Shown here piece by piece: positions 6,965 to 13,783 of a stretch of 64,000 nucleotides of DNA. Below the pieces are notes generated by a model that was not told the origin of the DNA, did no database searches, and worked only from the letters and a program-made list of their open reading frames with translations. Source of the DNA: JACVRW01 sp034664125 (GTDB lineage Bacteria; Actinomycetota; Thermoleophilia; Solirubrobacterales; Thermoleophilaceae); contig JAXDIG010000041.1 of assembly GCA_034664125.1 (NCBI GenBank), positions 16,604 to 80,603 of the forward strand, written 5' to 3'. Position 1 is the first letter of the stretch; every line of letters starts with the position of its first letter. The translations under genes and the position numbers were made by a program.

Positions 6965-8047
6965 TTGGCCACGGTCCTCGTCACCGGCGCGACTGGCTTC
7001 ATCGGCTCTCATGTGGCGCGGCTCGTCGCGGAGCGAGGGGACGAGGTAGTGCTCGCGGTCGAGGGCGGCTCGCCGGACGCGGCGATCGCGGACCTCGATC
7101 TGAAGCGCGTGAAGTGCGACGTGCGCGACCGCAGGGCCGTGCGCCGGGCGCTGCGCGGCATCGAGCGCGTCTTCCATTGCGCGGGCGTCACGTCGGTGCG
7201 GCCGCAGGACGCAGAACGGCTCTTCGAGGTCAACGTGCACGGGACGAAGCTCGTCATGGAGGAGTGCCTGCGGGCGGAGGTCGAGCGGGTGGTCTACACG
7301 TCGAGCGCGGCGGTGGTCGGCCCCGCGGCGCACGGCAAGACCGCCGACGAGACGCAGCTGTTCACCGCCGGCCGGCTCGGTATCCCGTACGTCAACTCGG
7401 TGCACGAGGGGGAGGTGGAGGCGATGCGGGTCGCTGCCCGCGGCCTGCCGCTCGTATGCGTGAACCCGGTCATCTGCTTCGGGGCGGGCGACCACCTGCT
7501 CACCTCGACCCGGCTGGTGCGCTCGTTCCTGCTCGGCCGCATCCCGGTGTACACGGATGGCGCTGTCTCGATCGTGGACGTGCGCGACGTGGCGGAGGGC
7601 CACCTGCTCGCCGACCAGCGCGGCCAGCTCGGCGAGCGCTACATCCTCGGCGGACGCAATTTCACCTTCGACAGGCTGTTCGCCGACCTCGGGCGGCTGT
7701 CGGGAATCGACCCGCCGGTGAGGCTGCCGCCGGCCGCGGCGAAGGCCGCGGCGGGGCTGCTTGCGTCCGCGGGGCGCGCCTGGCCGCTGACGCCCCTCGA
7801 GGTGCGCGTGGCGAGCCAGTGGTGGACGTACCGCTCGACGCGCGCGCGGCGCGAGCTCGGATGGAGCGCGCGCCCGCACGAGGAGACGCTCGAGGCCACG
7901 GTCGCGTGGCACCTGGAGCGCGAGCAGGATCGGATAGCGCGCACGCGGCGCTCGCAGCAGATCCAGTTGCGCTTGGCGGGCGCGGCAATCGGCGCCACCG
8001 AGATGGCGGTGGGCCTGCTGCGGCGCGCCGGAGCCGCACGTCCCTAG
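6965..8047 (+). CDS. extended SDR / NAD-dependent epimerase-like protein lacking active-site Lys
   Basis: 360 residues from TTG 6965. The N-terminal Rossmann motif is intact (LVTGATGFIGSHVARLV), the Asp and Ser regions are recognisable (CDVRDRRAVRRAL, VVYTSSAAVVGP), and the protein resembles HpnA/dihydroflavonol-reductase-like SDRs. The catalytic YxxxK, however, reads YVNSV followed by HEGE: Tyr is kept but the Lys position is Val. VNPVICFGAGD follows as expected. It may be a diverged subfamily with altered chemistry or a binding role. Its end abuts the GST-like gene (10-bp gap). Confidence 0.8.
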   Translation: MATVLVTGATGFIGSHVARLVAERGDEVVLAVEGGSPDAAIADLDLKRVKCDVRDRRAVRRALRGIERVFHCAGVTSVRPQDAERLFEVNVHGTKLVMEECLRAEVERVVYTSSAAVVGPAAHGKTADETQLFTAGRLGIPYVNSVHEGEVEAMRVAARGLPLVCVNPVICFGAGDHLLTSTRLVRSFLLGRIPVYTDGAVSIVDVRDVAEGHLLADQRGQLGERYILGGRNFTFDRLFADLGRLSGIDPPVRLPPAAAKAAAGLLASAGRAWPLTPLEVRVASQWWTYRSTRARRELGWSARPHEETLEATVAWHLEREQDRIARTRRSQQIQLRLAGAAIGATEMAVGLLRRAGAARP

Positions 8048-8050
8048 CAT
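8045..8050 (+). promoter_or_regulatory. -10 hexamer TAGCAT for the GST-N-like gene
   Basis: TAGCAT overlaps the stop codon of the SDR gene and lies 7 nt before GTG 8058. The gene has no Shine-Dalgarno, so transcription may begin at or just before the start codon. Confidence 0.4.
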
Positions 8051-8057
8051 TCCGACC

Positions 8058-8315
8058 GTGACCACCCTTTACCGCTGCAAGGCTCCAACGGATCTGGTCT
8101 GCCGCTGCGGCAAGGTGGCGCGGCGCCTGCGCAGCGCCGGCATCGAGTTCGAGGAGGTTCGGGTGCAGTTCCGCAAGCGCGACCGTCCAGAGATCGAGGA
8201 GTTGACCGGCCAGCGCTGGGTACCGGTCCTCGTGCACCGCGACCAGGTCATCCACGACTCGCACCGCATCCTCGAGTACGTCGACTGGTCCCAGAAGCGC
8301 GAGGGGGTCGCATGA
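8058..8315 (+). CDS. glutathione S-transferase N-terminal/glutaredoxin-like protein
   Basis: 85 residues, a lone thioredoxin-fold domain. TTLYRCKAPTDLVCRCGKVARRL gives the first strand and helix (with three Cys but not a classical CxxC), GIEFEEVRV the second strand, RWVPVLVHRDQVIHDSHRI the cis-Pro loop (VPVLV) and the GST-type S/DSHRI glutathione-binding turn, and ILEYVDW the last helix. No GST C-terminal domain follows. Actinobacteria usually use mycothiol, so glutathione use is uncertain. The stop overlaps the next start by 3 bp (ATGA junction). Confidence 0.75.
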   Translation: MTTLYRCKAPTDLVCRCGKVARRLRSAGIEFEEVRVQFRKRDRPEIEELTGQRWVPVLVHRDQVIHDSHRILEYVDWSQKREGVA

Positions 8316-8488
8316 GCCGGCTCTCACGCGCGGTGCGCGGCGCCCGCCGCGCGTGGCCGCTGATGCTGATGGGCTGGGAGCGCTGGCAGAAGCTGTCCCC
8401 GCACGAGAAGGAGCGCTACAAGCGCCAGGCGCGCGAGTACGCGGGCCGCGGGCGCAAAGCGCTGGAGCAGCGCCGCAAGAAGCGCTAG
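8312..8488 (+). CDS. small basic hypothetical protein
   Basis: 58 residues from ATG 8312 to TAG 8486-8488, overlapping the stop of the GST-like gene by 4 bp. Composition is strongly basic and tryptophan-containing: RAVRGARRAWPLM, then LMGWERWQKLSPHEKERYKRQ, then an RRKKR end. Codon use matches its neighbours and the coupled start supports translation. No family recognised; the highly basic helical tail could bind nucleic acid or acidic lipid (inference). Confidence 0.65.
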   Translation: MSRLSRAVRGARRAWPLMLMGWERWQKLSPHEKERYKRQAREYAGRGRKALEQRRKKR

Positions 8489-8535
8489 GCGGGCGCGGGC
8501 GCTCCGCTCGTCCCGTGGCTGATGCGCCGGCGGGG

Positions 8536-8697
8536 CCGAACTGCCGCAACCAGGGCTGCGCTGTCCGGAAGGGGGCTTGTCGATTTATGGCCCGTATATA
8601 CGGATTTCTCGACACGCCCCAGCTGAGGCCGGGAGCTGGACGAGTTTCTCTCGGATAGCGCGAAGAAATCGTCCAACCCCTCCACAGCCGCCGTTTA
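8536..8697. repeat. nested inverted-repeat element, copy 1
   Basis: In the 306-bp gap after the small basic gene. Left outer arm at 8536-8555 (CCGAACTGCCGCAACCAGGG). Then two hairpin units of exactly 50 nt: unit A 8571-8620, opening GGGGGCTTGTCGA and closing TCGACACGCCCC, with the perfect 12-bp palindrome CCGTATATACGG at its centre; unit B 8631-8680, opening GGGAGCTGGACGAGTTTC and closing GAAATCGTCCAACCCC. The right outer arm (about 8685-8697) is degraded. Copies 2 and 3 are at 26576-26821 and 39201-39313. The rest of the gap (8489-8535, 8698-8794) shows nothing further apart from a TACGGT hexamer at 8782-8787. Confidence 0.8.
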
Positions 8698-8794
8698 CGC
8701 CGGCGCCGCCGGCACCGCGCGCGGAGAACGCGAGCCCGACGCAGGCGGCCGATCTCTTAGCCGAAGTTCAGCTCGCCCTCCTACGGTCGACCGC

Positions 8795-9061
8795 ATGTTG
8801 CCTCCCATACAGAGCTACTTCGTCCGGGTCCGCGGCGAGCGCGTCGTGGTCGAGAACCTCGGCAACCACGAATGGGTCGAAGTGGGCGACCTGGCAGAGG
8901 TCGGCCCCCAGATCGAGCGCTGGAACTACGCGGCTACTCCAGCCGGTTCTCGAGCCCGATCGGCCGCTTCGCAGGCTCGGGCTGAGGCTCGTCCGCGATC
9001 CCCTCGGGCTGCTCGACTCCGAGCAGCTGGGCGAGCTCGCCCGACTCGAACATCTCCATGA
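8795..9061 (+). CDS. small hypothetical protein (doubtful 3' half)
   Basis: 88 residues as an open frame. The first 46 or so residues look like real protein (QSYFVRVRGERVVVENLG, then HEWVEVGDLAEVGPQIERW), with normal codon bias, and a TACGGT hexamer stands 7 nt before the ATG, matching the leaderless pattern of the window. The second half overlaps the convergent grx4 gene by 128 bp and is low-complexity Arg/Ala, typical of an antisense shadow. Either the overlap is genuine or a stop was lost. No family recognised. Confidence 0.4.
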   Translation: MLPPIQSYFVRVRGERVVVENLGNHEWVEVGDLAEVGPQIERWNYAATPAGSRARSAASQARAEARPRSPRAARLRAAGRARPTRTSP

Positions 9062-9326
9062 CGATGTCGGATCCGCCGACCAGCTCCTGATTCACGAACA
9101 GCTGCGGAATCGTCGGCCAGCCGGACAGGCCCGACAGCTCCTCGCGGATGCGCGGGTCGGGCAGGATGTCGAGCGCCGCGTACTGGACGCCGAGGGCGTT
9201 CAGGGCGCCGGCGGTGCGCGCCGAGAAGCCGCACGACGGCTGGTCCGGCGTGCCCTTCATGAACAGCATCACGCGGTTCTCGTCGATCGCCTGCTTGAGG
9301 AAGGCGCTGATCTCGTCGTTGGTCAC
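8934..9326 (-). CDS. grxD: monothiol glutaredoxin, Grx4 family
   Basis: 130 residues. All hallmarks of the CGFS class are present: VMLFMKGTPDQPSCGFSA (active site CGFS, Cys32), the WPTIPQLFV cis-Pro loop and the GGSDIVMEM glutathione-binding turn. These proteins bind a [2Fe-2S] cluster with glutathione and pass it on, often as a heterodimer with BolA. A 25-residue acidic/proline extension follows the fold. Its ATG overlaps the stop of bolA by 4 bp, so the two partners are made together, and an ErpA-type carrier is divergent: a compact Fe-S trafficking module. Confidence 0.93.
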   Translation of the reverse strand: MTNDEISAFLKQAIDENRVMLFMKGTPDQPSCGFSARTAGALNALGVQYAALDILPDPRIREELSGLSGWPTIPQLFVNQELVGGSDIVMEMFESGELAQLLGVEQPEGIADEPQPEPAKRPIGLENRLE

Positions 9327-9562
9327 GGTGTGGCTCCGGGTGTCGAGGTCTTGATGGAGAGCGCGTGGATGGCGCCGCCGATTTCTTCGCCGAACACGTC
9401 GTAGACCAGCTTGTGCTGCTGGATCCGCGACAGGCCCTCGAACCTGTCCGACACGATCTCGGCACGGAAATGGTCGCCGCCGCCGGTGAGGTCGTCGATC
9501 CTGACCTCCGCGCCGGGCAGTGCCGCTCTGATGCGCTCTTGAAGTTCAGCTGTTGTTGGCAT
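9323..9562 (-). CDS. bolA: BolA family protein
   Basis: 79 residues from ATG 9562 (the open frame continues upstream without homology). The BolA fold is clear: LQERIRAALPGAEVRIDDLTG, then GDHFRAEIVSD, then RIQQHKLVYDVFGE and IHALSIKT. The HF (His in GGDHF) and the RIQQHKLVY helix with its conserved His are the Fe-S ligand region in BolA-Grx complexes. Translationally coupled to grx4. A minus-strand TACCCT (9580-9575) lies 12 nt upstream. Confidence 0.93.
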   Translation of the reverse strand: MPTTAELQERIRAALPGAEVRIDDLTGGGDHFRAEIVSDRFEGLSRIQQHKLVYDVFGEEIGGAIHALSIKTSTPGATP

Positions 9563-9574
9563 TGGGCAAACCTC

Positions 9575-9602
9575 AGGGTACCGACGCGATCGCCGATACA
9601 AT
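9575..9602. promoter_or_regulatory. divergent -10 elements (bolA-grx4 / erpA-like)
   Basis: In the 48-bp gap, TACCCT (minus, 9580-9575) is 12 nt before bolA, and TACAAT (plus, 9597-9602, five of six matches to TATAAT) is 8 nt before the erpA-like ATG. One short shared region therefore probably drives both halves of the Fe-S module. Confidence 0.5.
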
Positions 9603-9610
9603 CCAGACAG

Positions 9611-9967
9611 ATGGTCCAGCTCACCGACATCGCAGCAGAGAAGGTCCGCGACTTCATCAACGGACAGTCCGCGCAGGGCGAGGTCGGCCTGCGCGTCGGA
9701 GTCCGCGGCGGCGGCTGCTCGGGCTTCCAGTACGCGCTGGCGCTCGACGAGCAGCGCGACGACGACCTGGTGTTCGACAACGCAGGGATCCGCGTGCTGG
9801 TGGACCCGGCGAGCCTCCAATACGTGGACGGATCGACCGTCGACTACACGGAGAGCTTCCAGGGCTCGGGGTTCGAGGTATCGAACCCCAACACCGTCGC
9901 CTCGTGCGGCTGCGGCTCGTCGTTCCGCGTGGCGGACGAAGAGCCGTCCTGCGGCACCGCCGTCTAG
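9611..9967 (+). CDS. HesB/IscA/ErpA-type iron-sulfur carrier
   Basis: 118 residues. The three cluster-binding Cys of A-type carriers are present: RVGVRGGGCSGFQYAL, and SCGCGSSF near the C terminus, with NP/TVASCGCG context. The FINGQSAQGEVGLRV start and GIRVLVDPASLQYVDGSTVDY middle fit the family. A 12-residue C-terminal extension adds a fourth Cys (EPSCGTAV), which is unusual. Delivers [2Fe-2S] or [4Fe-4S] clusters to apoproteins. Divergent from bolA-grx4, and followed by a strong hairpin (9979-9999). Confidence 0.93.
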   Translation: MVQLTDIAAEKVRDFINGQSAQGEVGLRVGVRGGGCSGFQYALALDEQRDDDLVFDNAGIRVLVDPASLQYVDGSTVDYTESFQGSGFEVSNPNTVASCGCGSSFRVADEEPSCGTAV

Positions 9968-9978
9968 GCGGAGCCTGC

Positions 9979-9999
9979 GCAGCCGGCCGAGCCGGCTGC
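9979..9999. terminator. bidirectional hairpin between convergent genes
   Basis: A 21-nt sequence in which GCAGCCGG and CCGGCTGC form an 8-bp perfect stem around CCGAG. It sits between the ends of erpA-like (9967) and the P450 (10004). There is no U-run. The same 21 nt, inverted, occur at 13722-13742, also between convergent genes. Confidence 0.6.
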
Positions 10000-10003
10000 T
10001 TGG

Positions 10004-11236
10004 CTAACGGCTGAGCCGCACAGGCAGGGTCTTCAGCTGGTTGACGAACGGCGACTCCGCGTACAGCGGGGCGCCCGCCAGCTCGATGCCGGGGTGGCGC
10101 GCCAGCGTCTCCTCGAACAGCACCTGTAGCTCGAGCCGGGCCAGCGCCGCGCCCAGGCAGAAGTGCCGGCCGCCCGCGCCGAACGCCTGGTGCTCGGGAT
10201 TGCGCGTGACGTCGAAGCGGTCGGGATCCTCGTAGCGCGTCTCGTCGCGGTTGGACGACACGTACCACATGACCACCTTGTCGCCCTCGCTGATCTGCTT
10301 GCCGGCCAGCTCCGTCTCCCGCGTGGCGGTGCGACGGAAGTGGGCGAAGGCGGGGAACATCCGCAGCGCCTCCTCGACCGTGCCGGGAATCAGCGCCGGG
10401 TCGTCGACCAGCATCTGCTTCTGGTCCGGGTTCTCCATCAGCGCGCGCATGCCGCTGCAGTAGGTCGCCTTGGTGCTGTCGTTGCCGGCGGCGACCAGCA
10501 GGAAGAAGCCCATCACGATCTCGTGCTCCTCCAGCCGCTCGCCATCGACCTCGGCGTGCACGAGCACGCTGGTCAGGTCGTCGGTCGGGTGCTCGCGTCG
10601 CTCGGCGATCAGCTCTCCGCAGCGCGCGAAGATCTCCGGCACGTCGCGCTCCATCACCGACTGCACGCCCTCGGGATTGAGGTCGGGGTCGCCGGCGCCG
10701 AGCGTGTTGTTCATCAGGCGCGCCCAGATCTCGTCGTCCTCCGGCGGGATGCCCATGAAGCTGCCGATCACTCGCGAGACGACCGGCTGCGCGACGTCCG
10801 TGACGAGGTCACACGTTTCGCGACCGGCGAGGCGGTCCAGCACGCCGACCGTGATCGCGCGGATCGCCTCCTCGTGCTCGGCGATGCGTTTGGGCGTGAA
10901 GCCGCGCTGGAAGAGCGCCTTGAGCCGGTCGTGCTTGGGCGGGTCCATGCCGATGAACATTGCCGAGATCAGCTCGACCGGCATGATCGCGTTGGTCAGC
11001 GCGGTGATCCCTCCGGCGGACGAGTACGTCTCCCAGTCGAGGCTGACCGCGCGCACGTCGTCCGCGCGCGTCACCGACCAGTAGCCGTCCTCCTCGGGGT
11101 ACTCGCTTATCCGCGGGGTCCAGTGCACCGGGCACTTCCCCCGCATCTCCTTGAAGAGCTCGTGGGGCGGGCCATCGAGCCACTGCTCGCGCTCGGTGAC
11201 CAGCACCTCCTCGATGGGGGTCTGGTCGATGGACAC
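10004..11236 (-). CDS. cytochrome P450
   Basis: 410 residues from GTG 11236, a typical soluble bacterial P450 length. I-helix AAGNDSTKATYCSG carries the AGxDS/T proton-relay motif; EEALRMFP gives the ExxR; and FGAGGRHFCLGAALARLEL is the heme-Cys loop (FGxGxHxCxG). HDRLKALFQRGFTPKRI is the C-helix region. The overall flavour is close to actinobacterial CYP124/125/142-type sterol or fatty-acid hydroxylases, but substrate is inference. A ferredoxin is not adjacent; the FprA reductase at 25.1 kb could serve it. TAGGCT (minus, 11248-11243) lies 6 nt before the start, suggesting a leaderless message. Confidence 0.93.
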   Translation of the reverse strand: MSIDQTPIEEVLVTEREQWLDGPPHELFKEMRGKCPVHWTPRISEYPEEDGYWSVTRADDVRAVSLDWETYSSAGGITALTNAIMPVELISAMFIGMDPPKHDRLKALFQRGFTPKRIAEHEEAIRAITVGVLDRLAGRETCDLVTDVAQPVVSRVIGSFMGIPPEDDEIWARLMNNTLGAGDPDLNPEGVQSVMERDVPEIFARCGELIAERREHPTDDLTSVLVHAEVDGERLEEHEIVMGFFLLVAAGNDSTKATYCSGMRALMENPDQKQMLVDDPALIPGTVEEALRMFPAFAHFRRTATRETELAGKQISEGDKVVMWYVSSNRDETRYEDPDRFDVTRNPEHQAFGAGGRHFCLGAALARLELQVLFEETLARHPGIELAGAPLYAESPFVNQLKTLPVRLSR

Positions 11237-11242
11237 GGGTCG

Positions 11243-11282
11243 AGCCTACCTGAACGCAAGACTGCTCCGGTTGGGGCATGCT
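11243..11282. promoter_or_regulatory. divergent -10 elements (P450 / sulfatase)
   Basis: TAGGCT on the minus strand (11248-11243) is 6 nt before the P450 GTG. CATGCT on the plus strand (11277-11282) is 6 nt before the sulfatase GTG at 11289. Neither start has a Shine-Dalgarno. Confidence 0.45.
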
Positions 11283-11288
11283 GCCCGC

Positions 11289-12896
11289 GTGCCCCAGCCG
11301 AACCTGATCCTCCTGGTCACCGATCAGCAGCGCGCACCGCAGCACTGGCCGCGCGATCAGGCCTGGCTCGACGAGCTGATGCCAAACGACGCCGAGCTGC
11401 GCCGCACCGGCATCAGCTTCACCCGTGCGTTCACCGCCACGGCGATGTGCTCGCCCAGCCGCGCGAGCTTCCTGACCGGCACCTATCCGTCGCGCCACGG
11501 GGTGACGCTGACCCTCACCGAGGGCGACCTGTTCCCCGATCGCCGCAACGTCCCGGACGTGCTGCGCACGGTCGCGCGCCTGGTGCGCAGCGGCGAGGTG
11601 CCGCGCGGCCGCCTCGCGCGCGCGTTCCTGCGCGGACTGCTGCGGCTCGGGCCGAAGAGCGGCAACGAGCCCGAGCTGCCCCCGGGCATCGACACGCTCG
11701 CGACGCTGCTGCGGGAGCACGGCTACCACGTGGCGCTGAAGGGCAAGTGGCACCTGTCGAAGCCCGTCAACGGCCGGGAGTGGAGCGCCGCCGACCCGGA
11801 GCGGATCGAGCGCGACTACGGATTCGCCGACTGGGAGCCGCCGGACGCCGGCGGGGACGCGAAGGCGGAGACGTTCGGCGGCGGCAACGCGGGCAAGACG
11901 CACGAGGGCTGGGACGAGGACTACACGCGTCAGGCCGAGGAGTGGCTCGGGCGCGATCGGCTTCCGGAGCCGTTCTGCCTGGTCTTCTCGCTCGTGAACC
12001 CGCACGACGTCCTCGGCTACCCCTCGTCGTTCGAGAAGGGCGGCTACACGGCGCGGCAGTTCAGGGAGTTCGACCTGCCGCTGCCGCCCACCGTCCACGA
12101 GGACCTGCGCGAGAAGCCCACCGTGCACTCGCTGATGAAGCTCGGGCAGACCGCGTACATCGGCGGGCTGCCCGACGACCGGGCGCGGCGCGACTACGTG
12201 AACTTCTACGCGTACCTGCATCGCGTCGTCGACGAGAAGATCGGCCGCCTGCTCGCCGCCCTCGGCGACCCGGCCGACCCGAGCTCGCTGCGTTCGCGCA
12301 CGGTGATCGCCCGGACGTCCGACCACGGCGAGCTGGGCATGTCGCACGGCGGGCTGCGCCAGAAGATGTTCAACGGCTACGAGGAGTCGATCCGGGTGCC
12401 GCTCGTGATCTCGAACCCCGTGCTCTTCCCCCAGCCGCGCGAGAGCGATGCCCTGGTGTCGCTGGTCGACCTGGTGCCCACGCTGCTCGGATTGGCGGGT
12501 GCGCCGGGCGAGCCGCAGCGCTTCGACGGCCTCGACCTGGGGCCGATCCTGACCGGGACGGGCGACTCCGTGCGCGACGCGGTGCTGTTCACCTACGACG
12601 ACCATCAGGCCGGTACGGCTTTCCAGGACGTGTCCGGTCAGCCGAACCGGATCCGCTGCGTGCGCGACGCGCGCTGGAAGTACGCCGTCTACCTCGATCC
12701 CTCCGGCGAGGCGGCGCCCGAGTACGAGCTCTACGACCTCGAGAACGATCCCGACGAGGCCCTCAACCTCGTGGACAAGCGCACGGGGCGGGGCCGCACG
12801 AAGAGGGCCGAGCGCGAACGCCGGCGGCTGCACGAACGCCTCGAGCGGGCGTGCGCGGCGAGTGGCACGCTCACGCCGCCGCTGCCGTCGCCGTGA
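11289..12896 (+). CDS. type I sulfatase (cytoplasmic form)
   Basis: 535 residues from GTG 11289; the open frame runs upstream but homology begins at PNLILLVTDQQRAPQHWP. The metal-site Asp-Gln pair (TDQQR) and the formylglycine signature CSPSRASFLTG (Cys54, pattern CxPSR) are intact; TSDHGELGMSHGGLRQK is the second metal-binding block. No signal peptide, so it acts in the cytoplasm unless exported with a partner. Two deviations from common sulfatases are the long insert after LTLTEGDLFPDRR and the PFCLVFSLVNPHD block. Coupled by a GTGA overlap to its formylglycine-generating enzyme, so the Cys54 modification is very likely made by that protein. Confidence 0.92.
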   Translation: MPQPNLILLVTDQQRAPQHWPRDQAWLDELMPNDAELRRTGISFTRAFTATAMCSPSRASFLTGTYPSRHGVTLTLTEGDLFPDRRNVPDVLRTVARLVRSGEVPRGRLARAFLRGLLRLGPKSGNEPELPPGIDTLATLLREHGYHVALKGKWHLSKPVNGREWSAADPERIERDYGFADWEPPDAGGDAKAETFGGGNAGKTHEGWDEDYTRQAEEWLGRDRLPEPFCLVFSLVNPHDVLGYPSSFEKGGYTARQFREFDLPLPPTVHEDLREKPTVHSLMKLGQTAYIGGLPDDRARRDYVNFYAYLHRVVDEKIGRLLAALGDPADPSSLRSRTVIARTSDHGELGMSHGGLRQKMFNGYEESIRVPLVISNPVLFPQPRESDALVSLVDLVPTLLGLAGAPGEPQRFDGLDLGPILTGTGDSVRDAVLFTYDDHQAGTAFQDVSGQPNRIRCVRDARWKYAVYLDPSGEAAPEYELYDLENDPDEALNLVDKRTGRGRTKRAERERRRLHERLERACAASGTLTPPLPSP

Positions 12897-13783
12897 GCGA
12901 CCTCGTGGACCTCCCCGGTGGGGCGTTCACGATGGGCACCGACGGGACCTACGGCTATGCGGAGGACGGCGAGGGCCCGGCGCACGAGGTGGTGCTGAGC
13001 CCGTTCGCGATCTCCCGCCACGCCGTCTCGAACGTCCAGTTCGCCGCCTTCGTCGAGGCGACCGGCCACCGCACCGAGGCCGAGCGCTTCGGCTGGTCGT
13101 TCGTGTTCGCCGGGCGGCTTCCGGCTGACTTCCCGGACACCCGCGCCGTGGCCGGCGCCACTTGGTGGCGCCAGGTCGAGCGGGCCGACTGGGCGCACCC
13201 CGAGGGGCCGCGGTCCTCGTTCGAGGACCGGCCGGACCACCCCGTGGTCCACGTCTCGTTCGAGGACGCGCGGGCCTATTGCGCCTGGAGCGCGACGCGG
13301 CTGCCGACCGAGGCCGAATGGGAGCTCGCGGCGCGCGGCGGGCTCGCGGGCGCGCGCTTCCCCTGGGGCGACGAGCTCGAGCCGGGCGGCGAGCGGCGCA
13401 TGAACGTCTTCCAGGGCAGCTTTCCGGTCCCCGACGGCGAGGCCGGCACCGTGCCGGTGGACGCGTTCGCCCCCAACGGCTTCGGGCTGCACAACGTCAC
13501 CGGCAACGTCTGGGAGTGGACGGCCGATTGGTTCGATCCGGACTACTACGGCCGCAGCCCGAGCGAGGACCCGCGCGGGCCGGACAGCGGCGCCCGGCGC
13601 GTCACCCGCGGAGGCTCCTACCTCTGCCACGCCTCCTACTGCAGCCGCTACCGGGTGGACGCGCGCGGGTCGAACAGCCCGGACAGCTCGGTCGGGAACC
13701 TCGGGTTCCGCGTAGCCCGAAGCAGCCGGCTCGGCCGGCTGCGCGGGAGTGGGTTCCCCGCTAGTACGTCGCGGAGCCCTTGA
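12893..13783 (+). CDS. formylglycine-generating enzyme (SUMF1/FGE family)
   Basis: 296 residues from GTG 12893, overlapping the sulfatase stop by 4 bp. FGE-sulfatase domain throughout: LVDLPGGAFTMGT, FEDRPDHPVVHVSFEDARAYCAW (in parts), RLPTEAEWELAARGG, GNVWEWTADWF and RRVTRGGSYLCHASYCSRYR. Both active-site Cys are present five apart (Cys245, Cys250), as in copper-dependent aerobic FGEs, followed by the substrate-cleft block NSPDSSVGNLGFRV. This makes it a true FGE rather than one of the many Cys-less relatives. The family end GFRVAR is followed by 21 extra residues encoded by a GC hairpin, probably a read-through tail of no function. Confidence 0.93.
   Translation: MSDLVDLPGGAFTMGTDGTYGYAEDGEGPAHEVVLSPFAISRHAVSNVQFAAFVEATGHRTEAERFGWSFVFAGRLPADFPDTRAVAGATWWRQVERADWAHPEGPRSSFEDRPDHPVVHVSFEDARAYCAWSATRLPTEAEWELAARGGLAGARFPWGDELEPGGERRMNVFQGSFPVPDGEAGTVPVDAFAPNGFGLHNVTGNVWEWTADWFDPDYYGRSPSEDPRGPDSGARRVTRGGSYLCHASYCSRYRVDARGSNSPDSSVGNLGFRVARSSRLGRLRGSGFPASTSRSP
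13722..13742. terminator. hairpin, inverted copy of the 9979-9999 element
   Basis: Exact reverse complement of the 21 nt at 9979-9999 (identity extends to about 25 nt). Perfect 8-bp stem GCAGCCGG/CCGGCTGC around CTCGG. It lies inside the 3' tail of the FGE frame, just before the convergent gene ending at 13761, so it probably ends both transcripts. Confidence 0.55.

Noticed and set aside
8571..8680. CRISPR-like pair of 50-nt units
   Set aside because: Only two units per locus with 10-12 nt between them, each an inverted repeat, and no cas genes; not a repeat-spacer array.
10163..13783. 1206-codon plus-strand frame ending in the FGE
   Set aside because: Only the final 296 codons are real (FGE); the rest is a shadow of the P450 (antisense) and of the sulfatase in another frame.
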